A stretch of DNA of 38,911 nt from Plantago elongata (GCA_036897095.1 JAYMSP010000924.1:1-38911); one strand, 5' to 3'; shown: positions 17,483-27,660, numbered from the stretch's first letter. The notes: generated from the sequence alone by a model not told the origin. Program-made: numbers and translations.

Positions 17483-19690
17483 ATGAAAGAGAGAGGGGTT
17501 AATGGAAAAGAGCCGTTTGAACGGAATTCGAAAGGTTTTTCGGGCGGTCATACTAATCAAGGGAGGCGGATCGGATGTAGTCATGCTCAGGTCGATGAGG
17601 GATGGACGGTTGTCATAGGCCGTCGGCCGAAGGCATGGAACAGGGAGGAGAGAATTCGGGTGAAAAAATTGAATAGCTGCTTCATCAACATGTATGTGAC
17701 TAATTTCCCAGAAGACTGGACGGAAGATCCATTGAAGGATATACTGCAGCGACAAGTGGGTGAAGTAATCGATGTAATGATCCTGAAGAAGGTTTTGCTT
17801 TTGTTTTATTCAAAAAAGTGAGAGATGTGGAGGATTTGGTTTGTAGGGCAAAAGAAGTATGGATCGGAACACACAAGTTGCTTGAAAATATGGCTAGGTT
17901 TAACAAGCATGATGAAACTGAGACGACAAAGGGAAATTGGCAGAAACCGAATGGGTGTCATAGGAGTAAACCTGCAAGAGTCGGAAATCCTACTTACATG
18001 GAGAATGGAGGGAAAGGGAATTATATGACATGATTTACTAATGTACAAGTACCAAATAGAAAAGTTGTACAGAATTGGATTCCAAAATCAGGTAAAGGGG
18101 ATGGTCGAGGAATAACAACAAAGTCAGTAAAGGTAAATACTGAGCCTGCAGAGAAGGCAAAACAGAATGCTGAAGGCGATCAAAATCAGAATCGGAAGGG
18201 TGCAGTAGAAGGATCTGAAAACTAGGTGTTGAATTGTCTGGTACTGGAGATATAAGAACAGTTAAAGGAGCATGAACTTAACAACCTACTTGAAGGAAAC
18301 GGACACAATGATTTCAAATTAGCACGACTCTTGGAAGAATTATGGATAGCTGAACAAGAAAATGAGGAGGCTAGGGAAAGCTTACTGGATGAAGAGGTTG
18401 AATGGACAGAGAAATGGTTTTATGGGATAAGGCTATGGGAAAAAAATGACATAAACAGAAAGCGAAAAGTATGGCTGGATATATACGCGTCCCCTTACAT
18501 GGATGGAACGAAAAAGTCTTCAAAAGTATCGGTAGCAGGGTAGGTCGAACAATTGAGGTTCATACAAATATAGTTCAAAGAAAGGATTTGAGAAAAGGGA
18601 GAATATTTGTGGAAACTCCCACGTTTGCACTGATTAGACGGGAAACTTCAATTCTAATAGCAGGTGATTTCTACTCGATACATATAGTTGATGGAATGGA
18701 TACTGGGTCTCGGATGAGAGAAATGTGGTGGGGGAAAAAGCTTTTGGGGGAAAACGGAAGAATACTGACAAATCAAAAGAAGACATTTTTTCTGGAAACT
18801 CATCGGAGGACTTTGTAGACGAAGATGATGACTTAGAAGTATGGAGTGATGATGAGTTGTCCTGAAAAAGGAGGATAGTAGGGAATGGGAAAACGTTCCT
18901 GAAACACCATTACAAGATATTGCAAGGAATGGAGAAGATTGTGAGTTCAACAGAAAGCATGGGACGTCTCTGAATAGTCAACCTGCGGAAAGTGATGTAA
19001 GAACAGATGAAAGAACAGAGGCGGAAAGGGACCTGTCTCGGTCTATTAATGCACAAGTTGGGGAAAGGAAATTAACCAGGGATGTTTGGAACTAGAGCGC
19101 CATCGGATGGAAGTGGCAGAAGGTAAGAGGATGAGAATGAGAGGATATCTGAAGAAACTGGAAGTATGCAATCGAATGAGGAAAATAATGTAACTCGGGC
19201 TGAGGATTCAGACCCATTCTGCTTTGGTCCGTTGATAAATGGTGAAGAAAGTCGAAAAAGGAAGAGCATGAAAGCATTGAAAAGGCGAAAACATGTGGAG
19301 ACTCAAAAGGAAAGGGTTGCGAAATGGACTAAATTTGTTCAAGGGATGCAAAGTGGAGAGAAGGGGACTGGAGTGGCTAATGGTGGTGTAGTAAGAGGTA
19401 AATTTAACGCAAAACGAGGGAGAAAACCAAAGAAAAAAGCCATATTGCTTGATGGAAGAGTTGAAATTTCAGATAACCAAATTATGTTGTGCAATAAACA
19501 AGTGGAAAGAAGAAGTAGTCATGAGGAGGCAAAACAAAACATGCTAATGGGAGTGGAAATGGGGCTCTTGGATGGAAATGACAGTGACAAGGCTTGGATG
19601 ATTTTTAAAGAATGGGAAGAAAGAGATAGGTTAGCAAAAGTGCAAAAGGAAAAAGCAGAAGGTGGTGGAAAATGCAAGGTTATCCCATGA
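17483..19690 (+). pseudogene. LINE ORF1 (RNA-binding protein), broken
   Basis: The first frame (17483-17818) has a basic start and then CFINMYVTNFPEDWTED, the RNP-like opening of the RRM fold seen in plant LINE ORF1 proteins. The next frame (17818-18033) carries its second half, with VWIGTHKLLENMARFNKH. Later pieces include VQNWIPKS (about 18070), VPLHGWNEKVFKSIGSRVG (18490-18550, the DUF4283-type part) and RKGRIFVETPTF. The last open part (19166-19690, 174 codons) is Lys/Glu-rich with RKRKSMKALKRRKH and RGRKPKKKAILLDGR, and ends just before ORF2. Plant LINE ORF1 proteins bind the element's RNA. Stops and at least four shifts separate the pieces. Confidence 0.8.
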
Positions 19691-20310
19691 AGATAATGAG
19701 GTTTAATGTTAGAAGTTTAGCGGGAGCGTAGAAACGAAAGGAAGTAAATGAGATAATTATGAAGGAGAATATTAACTTTGTTTGTTTGCAAGAAACTAAA
19801 AAAGATAGTATAGTTAGAAGATTCGTGGAAACTTTATGGGGAAGTGAAGATATATATTGGGTATATGAGGGTGCTAATGGATTGTCCGGAGGCCAAATGT
19901 GTACATGGAACAAGAAAATCTTTGAGAAATTGGAATTTTGGGGAGAAGATGGAGTTCTTGGAATTAAAGGAAAATGTCAAGGAGAGGTGGTGGAGATATT
20001 AAATGTTATGCACCTTGTGTTGATGTCAAAAGAGAGGAACTATGGGGTATTATTAAGGAAAGAATTAAGAAGAATATGGATGGAAGATGGTGTATTTGCG
20101 GGGATTTTAACGCAACACAGAACTTAGAGGAAAGAAGAGGTCGTCGAAATAAATGAGAAAAGCGAAGGATGAAAGCTTTCAATTATTTTATTACAAAGAC
20201 GTGTTTGATTGATCTACCTTTGTCTCGAAGAAAATTTACATGGTATCGAGACAATGGGAGTAGTTGTAGTAGATTGGATAGATTTCTTGTGTTCGAAAAA
20301 TGGATTGAGA
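19687..20310 (+). pseudogene. LINE ORF2, endonuclease (APE-type) domain
   Basis: It starts MKIMRFNVRSLAG and overlaps the end of ORF1 by a few bases. Motifs in order: FNVR (catalytic Asn), VCLQETKK (catalytic Glu), a WNK step, then after a frameshift CICGDFNATQN (the GDFN motif) and CSRLDRFL. The next expected motif, S-D-H, reads S-N-H (about 20358-20366), so a catalytic Asp is lost. The domain nicks target DNA in active elements. Stops after LAGA and at other places confirm that it is dead. Confidence 0.85.
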
Positions 20311-21550
20311 AATGATCGGAGTTAAGTCAAATAGGATTGAAACGAAAATTTTCGAATCATGTAGTAATATGTTGAAAGAAGATGGACAAGTTTGGAGGCC
20401 AAAGCAGTTCTGCTTCATAAATAGTTGGTTTAAAGAGAAGGAATTTTTGAACTTAGTAAAAGAGCTTTGGAAGGATGATGAGATTAGAGGATGGGGAGGC
20501 TATGTAAAGAAGGAAAAATTGAAGAAGGTAAAAATAAAGCTCAAAGAACGGAACAATACAATTGGTGGAGGTTTGAGGTTGTGAATGAGGTAAAAGAGGG
20601 TGTTCGGATATTTTTTAAAAATCATTTTGAGGAGCGAGATGTGGGAAATTTTAAATTGAAAGAGATTGAGGGCAATAGAATTGATGAGAATAATAGGATG
20701 GAATTGGTAAGAATTTTTAATGAGGAAGAAATAAGGGAGGCATTTTGGGATTGTGGTTTGGAAAAAAGCCCGGGACCGGATGACTTTGGTAGCCAATTTT
20801 TTAGGACTTGTTGGAAGGTGATTAAGAAGAATGGCGAATTTGCAAAGGCATGAATACTACTTTTATTTCTCTTGTGCCTAAGGTTAAGTGTTTGGTGAAT
20901 ATAAGTGAATATAGACCAATTTCCGTGGTAAATAGTGTGTATAAAATTTTGTCTAAGGTTTTGGCTAATAGATTAGGAAAGTGTCTTGAAATTGTAATTG
21001 CGGAAAATCAATCCACTTTTATAGGGGAAAGAAATATTTTGGATGGGGTGCTAATAGCAAATGAAATTATCGATGAGGCTAAAAGGAAAAAGAAGTGAAT
21101 TTTTATGTTGAAAATTGATTTTGAAAAAGCCTATGGCTCGGTAAAATGGGAATTTTTGTTTGATATGCTTGAAACACTTGATTTTGGTTAATTTTGGATT
21201 GAATGGATGAAAGAGTGTATGTCAGGGGTAACTAGTTCCGTTTTGATAAATGAGAGTCCAACAAAAGAATTTAATACGTCTAGGAGGTTGAGGCAAGGGG
21301 ACCCTCTTTCCCTTTTTTTGTACTTGGTAGTGGCGGAAAGTCTTAGTAGAGTGATGAATAAAGTATGTCAATCTGGGAGTTTTAAACCAATTTTGGTTGG
21401 GGGGGGGGGGGAAATTTACCTTTTTTTCTTTTAAAATTTGCGGATGATTCACTAATAATGGAGGAGTTATGTGATGAAAATTTCAAAGTAACTAAAAGTG
21501 TTTTGAGAATTTTTGAACTTGTTTCCGGGCTTAAAATAAATTTTGGTTAA
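20311..21550 (+). pseudogene. LINE ORF2, reverse transcriptase domain
   Basis: Frames read through WRPKQFCFINSWF, then a shortened connector, EKSPGPDDFGSQFF (the GPDG-like step), LVPKVKCLVNISEYRPISVV, KIDFEKAYGSVKWEFLF (region with the first catalytic Asp), RLRQGDPLSLFLYLVV, and FADDSLIM (about 21438-21460), the catalytic FADD box. A run of 13 G (21399-21411) breaks the frame just before FADD. The part between the endonuclease and GPDG is shorter than usual, suggesting an internal deletion around 20580. Confidence 0.9.
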
Positions 21551-23145
21551 AGTAGTTTGATGGGTTTTGAGTGTGATAGTGAGAAATTGGAGGATTATGC
21601 AAACCTTTTGAATTGTGGTGTTGGGTCTTGTCCCTTTAAATATTTGGGTCTACCCGTGGGAGGGAAAGCTAGGGATATTGTTAGAGAAAATTTTGAGAAA
21701 AGATTAGGTGCATGGAAAAACAAAAACTTGTCTCTTGGGGGAAGAATTGTAATGACTAAGGCGGTGTTGAATGTGTTGCCTTGTTACTACTTTTCTTTCT
21801 TTAAGGCCCCAAAAGGAATTATTGATGAACTTGTTTGCCTTCAAAGGAACTTTTTATGGGGTGGTGGTGGGGATAAGAAAAATTGCTTGGGTAAAATGGG
21901 AAACAGTTTGTATAGCAAAAAAAGATGGAGGTCTTGGAATTAAAGATTTGAGGTATTTAAATGAGGCATTACTTTTGAAAACGGGTGTGAAAAATTATTA
22001 AGGGTGGGAATGAACTTTGGATTAAAATAATTGAATCTAAGTATGGGGACTTTTGGAAATGTGTCGAGGAAAAAAAGAATGGGGGAGTCAATAAATTTTT
22101 GTGGTCGGAATGGTGGAGAGACTTGATTAATACGGTTGGTACATCGGAATGGTTTGGGAAATTTTGTAAAAAAAGAATTGGTAATGGGGAAAAAACACTT
22201 TTTTGGAATGAATGTTGTGGTCCGATGCGGGTAAGCTAAAAGTATTGTTCCCGCGGCTCTTTAGATTATAAACAAGGGTGGATTCTAAATTGAGTGATGT
22301 AGTTAATTATTGTGATAATAATCTTGTGTTCAATTGGTGTTGGTCTAGAGAACTTTTGGATAAAGAAAAGTTGGTGCTTAGAGGAATTGAACATGAAATT
22401 AAAAACAATGAACTTGTCAAATGGAGAAATAGATAAGTGGGTTTGGCTTGGGTCGAATGAGGGGGTGTATTCAACAAAGAATGGGTATGAAATTTTGTGT
22501 AAAAAGGTTGAAGTAAATCCAATGAGAAAATGGGTGGGTGTTGTGTGGAATAAATTGATACCATCTAAAGTAAGTGCATTTGTATGGAAATTATTGCAAA
22601 ATCGGATAGCTACAAAGGACAATTTGAAGAAAAAAGGGGTGTTTCTTAGTGTAGAAAATCTTAGGTGCAATTTGTGTGACAAGGTTGAGGTTGTTGAAAC
22701 TTTAAATCATTTATTTTGTGAATGTGATTTTGTGAATAAAGCTTGGGATTTAATCTATGATTGGTTTGGGTGCAATAGGGTGAAAGGGGCAAATATTGAG
22801 GAATTTTTGGATAATCATATAAGAGTTAGATGTCGTGGTGATAAAGAAATTTGGATTCTCATTTGGCAAGTTTGTGTGTGGTTGATTTGGATTAGAAGAA
22901 ATAATGGAATTTATAATGAATGTAAAGAAAGTCCTCGGAATCTAGTGGATAAGGTGAAAGTGACTTGTTGGACTTGGATTAAAGGCAAAGGAAAACTTGA
23001 GGATCATCATTTATTTGACCTTGGTTTTTGGAGCCTGCTTTATGTTTTTGATCTTTGTACAGGTAAAAGGATGTGCTCATATAGGATGCTGGAGAGATGT
23101 TGTCAGTCTAAGTGTAATTCTGAAGGGAGGGATTTTATTTGGTGA
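21551..23145 (+). pseudogene. LINE ORF2, thumb and C-terminal zinc-binding region
   Basis: The thumb follows with CPFKYLGLPVGGKARD and LSLGGRIVMTKAVLNVLP. The longest open frame (22312-23145, 277 codons) holds the zf-RVT region: WNKLIPSKVSAFVWKLLQNR, then CNLCDKVEVVETLNHLFCEC, a C-x2-C ... H-x3-C set. It continues with WILIWQVCVWLIWIRRN, the usual Trp-rich step, and ends at a TGA at 23143-23145. No RNase H follows, in contrast to the other LINE in this window. Confidence 0.85.
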
Positions 23146-24149
23146 TGGATAATTAATATGGGATGATGACGGAAGTATTGGGGCCCACGGTTTTGGCACT
23201 ACATGGAGAAACTATTAGGATCTTTGTGTTACACAAGTTTGGCATGGTGGACTATAATGGTTTTTGGTGGGGACAATAATTCTTTTTTAGGAAATGTGAA
23301 ATTTTATCATGGTAAGGGACTTGGAATATGGTGCTTGTACGGGCATGGATATCCTAGTTTTAACCCGAGGAGCTAGACCAATGTGGTCTAGTTTTAAATA
23401 TCTCTTGAGATTTTTTTTTTCTTTTGTACCCTTTCGCCACGGTGAGAGAAGTATCTTGGTGCTTTGAGGAGTCCCATGACTTAGTCCTGGTGAGAGGAGT
23501 ATCTTGTATGCTCTGAGTAGTCCTGGGATGACCAACTCAAGTAGCTACCATTGTGATCTAGTTTTCAATATCTTGAGGGTCCCTCGGTCATGCCTTAAAT
23601 TCCTTGCCAAGTGACCTGAATATGGTATAGGGTGTAGGGGTGTGATTAAGAATGGGCCCGGAGTGGTTCTATGGTGCTTGCCAAGTCTCGGCACCACCGT
23701 TGTCATGTTGGGCATGTCCAGATACTATTCAAAAAATGGCTTAAGTGTCATGAGGGTTGATGGATGTGTACGCCAAACCAGCACGCACCAAAGTGTGGAC
23801 ATCGGTAAAATAGACACTACCGGGATGTGCCTTTGATTTGATGGTGGGTTTTACCCTAGTTTGTAAATGTTTGAAAGGTTGTGAATTGGTGTTGGTCGTG
23901 CTTATAATTTTGGCGAGGAGCAAGCAGATTGAAAAGCAGTTAGCTTAGCACTTGGTGATGGAAATTTCTGAGATATGTTTGTAATGACATGTTTATGTAT
24001 TTGTTTTGGATTTTTTGGGTGTAGGCTAGTACGCTATGTTGGTTTGGATGATGTACTCTTTATCTCTCTTGTAATTGTCTGTTTGAGAGCATTTCTTATG
24101 CTCTTGGTTATTTTAATAAAATAGATTTTGCCGTTTCAAAAACAAAAAG
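23146..24149 (+). other. LINE 3' UTR with internal duplications
   Basis: A noncoding stretch from the ORF2 stop to the tail. Two short duplicated blocks are visible: ggtgagagaagtatcttgg at 23441 and ggtgagaggagtatcttg at 23489; and gtggtctagttttaaatatc at 23384 and gtgatctagttttcaatatc at 23553. The last part, ending ttattttaataaaatag then ttttgccgtttcaaaaa, is the standard plant L1 ending. Confidence 0.7.
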
Positions 24150-24164
24150 TAGCTCAAATTAGTA

Positions 24165-24409
24165 CTACATCCGTCCCGACTTTTCCTCCCATATTCCATT
24201 TTTATCCGTTTCAAACTCATCTTTTCATCATTCAAATAAAAAATATTTCTCTTACTTTATACAATATATCTTATACTTTATCACTACTTGACCTACATTA
24301 TTCATTTTTCTCCTATTTTATCACATCTCTCCTATTTTATTATCACTTCTCCTACTTTATTAAAACTTGTATATGATCTTGCAGGAAGATGAACCAAAAA
24401 TGAAGGAAA
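24165..24409. mobile_element. Stowaway-like (Tc1/mariner) MITE, 245 bp
   Basis: The left end ctacatccgtcccgac resembles the Stowaway end ctccctccgtccc. The right end, complemented, reads tttccttcatttttggttc and matches the left arm loosely (both continue to ...cttcc or ...attcc). TA flanks both ends (24163-24164 and 24410-24411). The interior is T-rich with repeated tctcctattttatc. It sits 15 bp after the LINE tail. Confidence 0.6.
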
Positions 24410-24482
24410 TACATAAATTTAATCTAATAGACATGGGCGGATTCAGGGAGTAGGCTGGGGCGCTCGTCCCCGTAAACATTTA

Positions 24483-24675
24483 CTCCCTACGTCCCATAAT
24501 AAATGTTCATTTGATTTTAGACAGTAAATTTAATGTGAAGTGTAAAATGTTGAGGGACAAATTCATATGGGATGTAAATGAGTTGATAGTGTTGTCAAAA
24601 ATAGAAATATGGCATTTGTAGTTAGTGGGACAACTGTAAATGGTATATAGGACTTTTATTTAGAGACGGATAGAG
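24483..24675. mobile_element. Stowaway-like (Tc1/mariner) MITE, 193 bp
   Basis: The ends ctccctacgtcccataataaa and the complement of tttatttagagacggatagag (ctctatccgtctctaaataaa) are clear inverted repeats of about 20 bp. TA lies on each side (24481-24482 and 24676-24677). No coding capacity. It is inserted in an older dispersed repeat. Confidence 0.85.
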
Positions 24676-24738
24676 TAACTTTATATAGATAATGTTTTTA
24701 AAAATTTAGTATTTTACCTTCTCGAATGCTAAAAAATA

Positions 24739-24815
24739 CGCCCCATATATACTTTCGTCCTCCCAAGATACATATCCGCCCCATATATTACTTTCGTCCT
24801 TCTAAGATATGTATT
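24739..24815 (+). repeat. Two tandem units of about 38 bp
   Basis: The units start cgccccatatatactttcgt (24739) and cgccccatatattactttcg (24777), with a third partial start at 24816 (cgcccctttt). Confidence 0.85.
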
Positions 24816-24830
24816 CGCCCCTTTTGATAG

Positions 24831-25319
24831 ATGAATTCGACAGGACTCGTCTAACACCGATAGTGGGAATGTGCACGTTGAAGATAGGAGAATGTGGAGG
24901 TACGTGATAGGTAGCTCTAGCTCTAGCAACTGCCAAGAGGCAGTCCCTCCCTTTTATTAATACTTAGCTATATGTTATTTTAATGTATGTGTGAAGATTT
25001 ACCTACCTACCTGCGTCCAATTAATTAATGTAGAGGAAGTTAAATTAACATTGGATAAATAATTCTAATAGTACTACAAATTCAACTTGCAGTGTGTTTA
25101 ATTAATTCTTGTGTCCTTGGGTAGTTGAAATGATTGAGTTTCATTTTCATAAATTATACCGTTTTGAGGAGATCGCGTTCACCAGTTCAGGTATACTACA
25201 TGAGAATTGAGATCATCTACATGCCAAACTTAGCACTAGGTCAACACTAAAGAGGTATATATAATGAGTGAGGTGCGCCTCACCAAATGGTGTTCACATG
25301 GTACTCCACAAGTAGATAA
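24831..25319. other. Intergenic DNA without recognised features
   Basis: AT-rich noncoding DNA. The only local structure I see is a short hairpin, gtgagg-tgcg-cctcac, near 25268-25283. Confidence 0.4.
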
Positions 25320-25327
25320 ACTATAAG

Positions 25328-26076
25328 TAGGGCTGTACAACGGACGGATACGGATCAACCCGCATTCATTTGATCGGATATCCGGTCAAACAGATGGAAA
25401 AATAGTCCATTCGTTATCCAATTCATTCCGAGCGGATTGGATACGAATAAATCCGTCGGATAACGATAAATCCGCTGAATATCCGTATCCAGTAAATTTA
25501 AAGAAAATGAGAGCAAGAAAGAAGAAGAAGAAAGAATAAAATCCCTAAATCATCTTCTTCCCACGCCTGCTCCAATTCACCGACGGAGAGACGCCACCGA
25601 CGCCTCCTTTAGATCTCCGCAAATCGCGAGCAACAACAGCAAATCGCGAGGAAATCGGCGAGGAGCAAATCGGCGAGGAGCAAATCGCGAGTAGAAACGG
25701 CAGAGAAGAAGACGGGGCGGCGGTGTGAAGAGAATGGCGGATAAGAAGACGGGACGGCGGAATGAAGTGAAAGACGGTGGCGGAATGAAGAAACGGTGGC
25801 GAAACGAAGTGAAAGACAAATGGTGGAATGAAGAAACGGCTGCACCTTCTAATACTTAGGAGTAGAGAATTAGGGTTAAAGTGTAAAATAACAATAATAC
25901 CCCTGGTCTAACGGATAAACGGATATCCGGAAGATTTATCCGTTTTATCCTTTCAAAACGGATGAAGGAAAACCTCATTCGCGATCCGATCCATTTTTTA
26001 ACGGATCGATCCGTATCCGTCTGTTTTCGCGGATAACGGACTGAATTTACAAATACGGATGAAATGAACAGCCCTA
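25328..26076. mobile_element. Non-autonomous hAT element, 749 bp, with a GC-rich gene-like interior
   Basis: The ends tagggctgtacaac and the complement of the right end, tagggctgttcatt, form an inverted repeat. The flanks actataag (25320-25327) and actatagg (26077-26084) are an 8-bp target duplication with one difference, the signature of the hAT superfamily. Subterminal regions are full of atccgtatccg / cggat words. The interior (25500-25850) is GC-richer and purine-rich with tandem units (aaatcggcgaggagc repeated at 25650-25690; gaatgaagtgaaag repeated at 25760-25820). That looks like captured 5'-UTR or exon DNA, but I could not assign it to a gene. No transposase. Confidence 0.9.
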
Positions 26077-26105
26077 ACTATAGGAGATGGTCGTCTAACA
26101 ATTGC

Positions 26106-26156
26106 ATGCTTAGATAAATAGATACTTTCTCCATTCTTTTTATGCTTAGATAAATA
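26106..26156. repeat. 15-bp direct repeat around a 21-bp insert
   Basis: atgcttagataaata is present at 26106-26120 and again, without change, at 26142-26156, separated by gatactttctccattcttttt. It lies next to the truncated 3' end of the minus-strand LINE. Confidence 0.9.
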
Positions 26157-26179
26157 TGTACTATAAATACTCTATTTAA

Positions 26180-26604
26180 TGTGATCAATGTTTCCAAGAA
26201 AGGTGGCACTTGCTTTTACAAAATTTCCATTTGTATCCCGAATGATTGCACCGGCTCCAGAATTTGTATTATGTAAACAAGAGCCATCAATATATTCAGA
26301 GTATAGAACAATGTAGAGCTTTTCCACTCGCATAATCTTGGTGTAAGCTCCCTAACTTTGTTTGTTTTAAGGAGAGCCTTATGATCATTAAGTATATTAA
26401 TGAGTTGGAAATAAAATTTCCGAAGCTTTAAGTCTCCATTTAACTTTTATTTGTGATTTCGGTGTTTCCAAATCATCCAACAAGTTAGAATAATTTAAAT
26501 TTGTTTTCCTAAATTTCGAGTTTTTTGGAAGATAAATTCTGCAAAAGTGGAATTTTGCATTTCAGGTGTTAATGTCCAACGGGTTATATTTTTCCAAGCA
26601 CTAC
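26180..26604 (-). pseudogene. Second LINE ORF2: end of zinc region and start of RNase H
   Basis: Downstream (on the minus strand) of the hAT element, the frame resumes with AWKNITRWTLTPEMQN, continuing the zf-RVT region. Further on it reads YIDGSCLHNTNSGAGAIIRD then NGNFVKASATFLGN. The pattern D-G-S ... G-x-G-x-I-x-R-D-x-x-G matches the first part of the plant LINE RNase H (RVT_3) domain, including the first catalytic Asp. The remainder of the domain is missing at the left, where the LINE ends near 26160-26180. Confidence 0.7.
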
Positions 26605-26882
26605 TGGGGGTGACCAACAAATCCGAAAACCAAAAATCCGACAATCCGATCAAATCCAATCCGATCCGCTATATTCGGATCGGATTTCGAGTTGCCATTT
26701 TTTAGTTTTTCGGATTTCGAATCGGATCTGATTAAATTCGTCGGATTTTCGGATAATCCGAATTTAATTCGAAATAAATTAAAGAAATAAAAAAACCCCC
26801 AGAAGCCAAAAACGTTTTTAATGTCTAGTAGCAACTTTGTGTCTTTGACTTTGTAAACCCAAACAACCAAACCCTATGTCTG

Positions 26883-27293
26883 ATGTCTCAGTCATTCTCC
26901 ATTTCTCCTCACTCGGTCGTTCTCCCAAATTTCAGTCTCCTCAGTCCTCACTCAGCGCCATCATCGGTTTCGGTCGGCAATCGATGGTCGTGGCTCACAC
27001 TGTCTCTCCTCTCTCGGACGATCGACGAGGCGGCGATGTCATTCCCAACTTCCCGTCATCCCGTCTCAGACCATTTCATCCCGTTCCCGTCAGTCGGTCT
27101 CGGTCATTTCACTCGGTCGACTAGGTCTCACCGTCTCATCCCGTTATCCGTCTCGGTCTCGGCGTCTCGTCCCTCTCTCAAGTCTCAGCCGCTCGGCCCG
27201 CTCCCATCTGAAGAAGTTGATATGAATCATATTCATCTGAATCTAATTGAGAATTGTGGATTGGGAAGTGGACTAACCGGAAAAGGAAATTGA
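26883..27293 (+). other. Ser/Pro-rich open frame in captured DNA of the hAT element
   Basis: A 136-codon plus-strand frame covers the C/T-rich interior of the hAT element (start MSQSFSISPHSVV, end LIENCGLGSGLTGKGN). The composition is Ser, Pro and Arg-rich with repeated tctcggtc-type words, as expected if a C/T-rich 5' leader is read as protein. I recognise no domain. It overlaps the PB1 fragment on the other strand at its end. It is probably captured noncoding or first-exon DNA and not a working gene. Confidence 0.25.
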
Positions 27294-27425
27294 TCGATCG
27301 ACTGAGAGGATGCGGGTATCGCAGCCATTGTTATAGAGCTTGCCGTCGGGGTAGCGGGGGAGTATCCAGCCGCCGTAGCTACAGAGTAATTTGAGGGTTT
27401 TGGGTTTTTGTGAATTGGAATCCAT
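27273..27425 (-). pseudogene. Captured N-terminal fragment of a PB1-domain protein gene inside the hAT element
   Basis: On the minus strand an ATG at 27425 opens a 50-codon frame that ends at a TAG (27273-27275). It begins MDSNSQKPKTLKLL, then CSYGGWILPRYPDGKLYNN, then DTRILSVDRSISFSG. This is the start of a plant PB1 domain: the basic lead-in, C-S-x-G-G-x-I-x-P-R, then D-G-K-L, then T-R-x-x-S-V-x-R-x-I-S-F. PB1 domains mediate protein-protein contacts, for example in plant Raf-like kinases and small PB1 proteins. About half of a PB1 domain (normally about 80 residues) is present. Before the ATG lies a cttcttcttctcc leader, typical of a plant 5' UTR. In the usual Gly-Gly-Lys and Gly-Gly-x-Thr positions it has Trp and Gly-Cys-Asp, hinting at decay. 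It is a fragment and no downstream exon is recognisable. Confidence 0.8.
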
Positions 27426-27660
27426 TTTTGATTATGAGTGTTTTTTGTGATTTTTGAGGAGAAGAAGAAGAAGGAGTTTTTTATTTTCGGATTAAGTTCG
27501 AATTAATCCGAAAAAATTCGATCCGGGACGGATTAATCCGAATTCGATCCGAACCATTCAAATCGGATTATGGATCAACCCTCAGTTGATCCGAAACTTC
27601 GGATTAATCCGAAGTTCGGATCGGATCGGATTAATCCGAATGGTCACCCCTAAGCACTAC

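Larger units (their letters stand above)
17471..24149 (+). mobile_element. L1-type LINE retrotransposon, plus strand, degenerate
   Basis: The element is arranged as ORF1 (17483-19690), ORF2 with endonuclease, reverse transcriptase and a C-terminal zinc-binding region (19687-23145), a long 3' UTR, and an A-rich tail. The 3' end reads ttttgccgtttcaaaaaca, the usual ending of many plant L1 elements. Frameshifts, stops and internal losses make it inactive. The 5' end is not defined and no flanking target duplication was found. It differs from the LINE at 26160-32620 in sequence and in lacking an RNase H domain. Confidence 0.9.
24431..24830. repeat. Dispersed repeat of unknown family split by a MITE
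   Basis: The left piece (24431-24482: gggcggattcagggagtagg, then ggggcgctcgtcccc) resembles a common plant noncoding repeat that begins with a gggcggat word. The right piece (24678-24830) continues with an A/T stretch and two 38-bp tandem units starting cgccccatata. The MITE 24483-24675 lies between the pieces. Confidence 0.4.
26605..27652. mobile_element. Non-autonomous hAT element, 1,048 bp, carrying a captured PB1-gene fragment
   Basis: The left end tgggggtgaccaac and the complement of the right end, taggggtgaccatt, are inverted repeats. The flanks agcactac at 26597-26604 and 27653-27660 are a perfect 8-bp target duplication, so this is a hAT insertion. Subterminal DNA is filled with aatccga / tcggatt words on both sides (26620-26770 and 27485-27640). 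The interior (26830-27480) is unlike the ends: C/T-rich gene-like DNA on the plus strand and a PB1-domain coding fragment on the minus strand. No transposase is present. Removing the element and one duplication rejoins the LINE frame. Confidence 0.95.

Noticed and set aside
18654..22682. Several minus-strand frames of 60-138 codons opposite the plus-strand LINE
   Set aside because: They are antisense shadows of LINE ORF1 and ORF2 with no conserved motifs; the LINE motifs are all on the plus strand.
25577..25845. Two overlapping minus-strand frames with Arg/Phe/Pro repeats in the first hAT element
   Set aside because: The repeats mirror short DNA tandem units in more than one frame, and no known domain appears.
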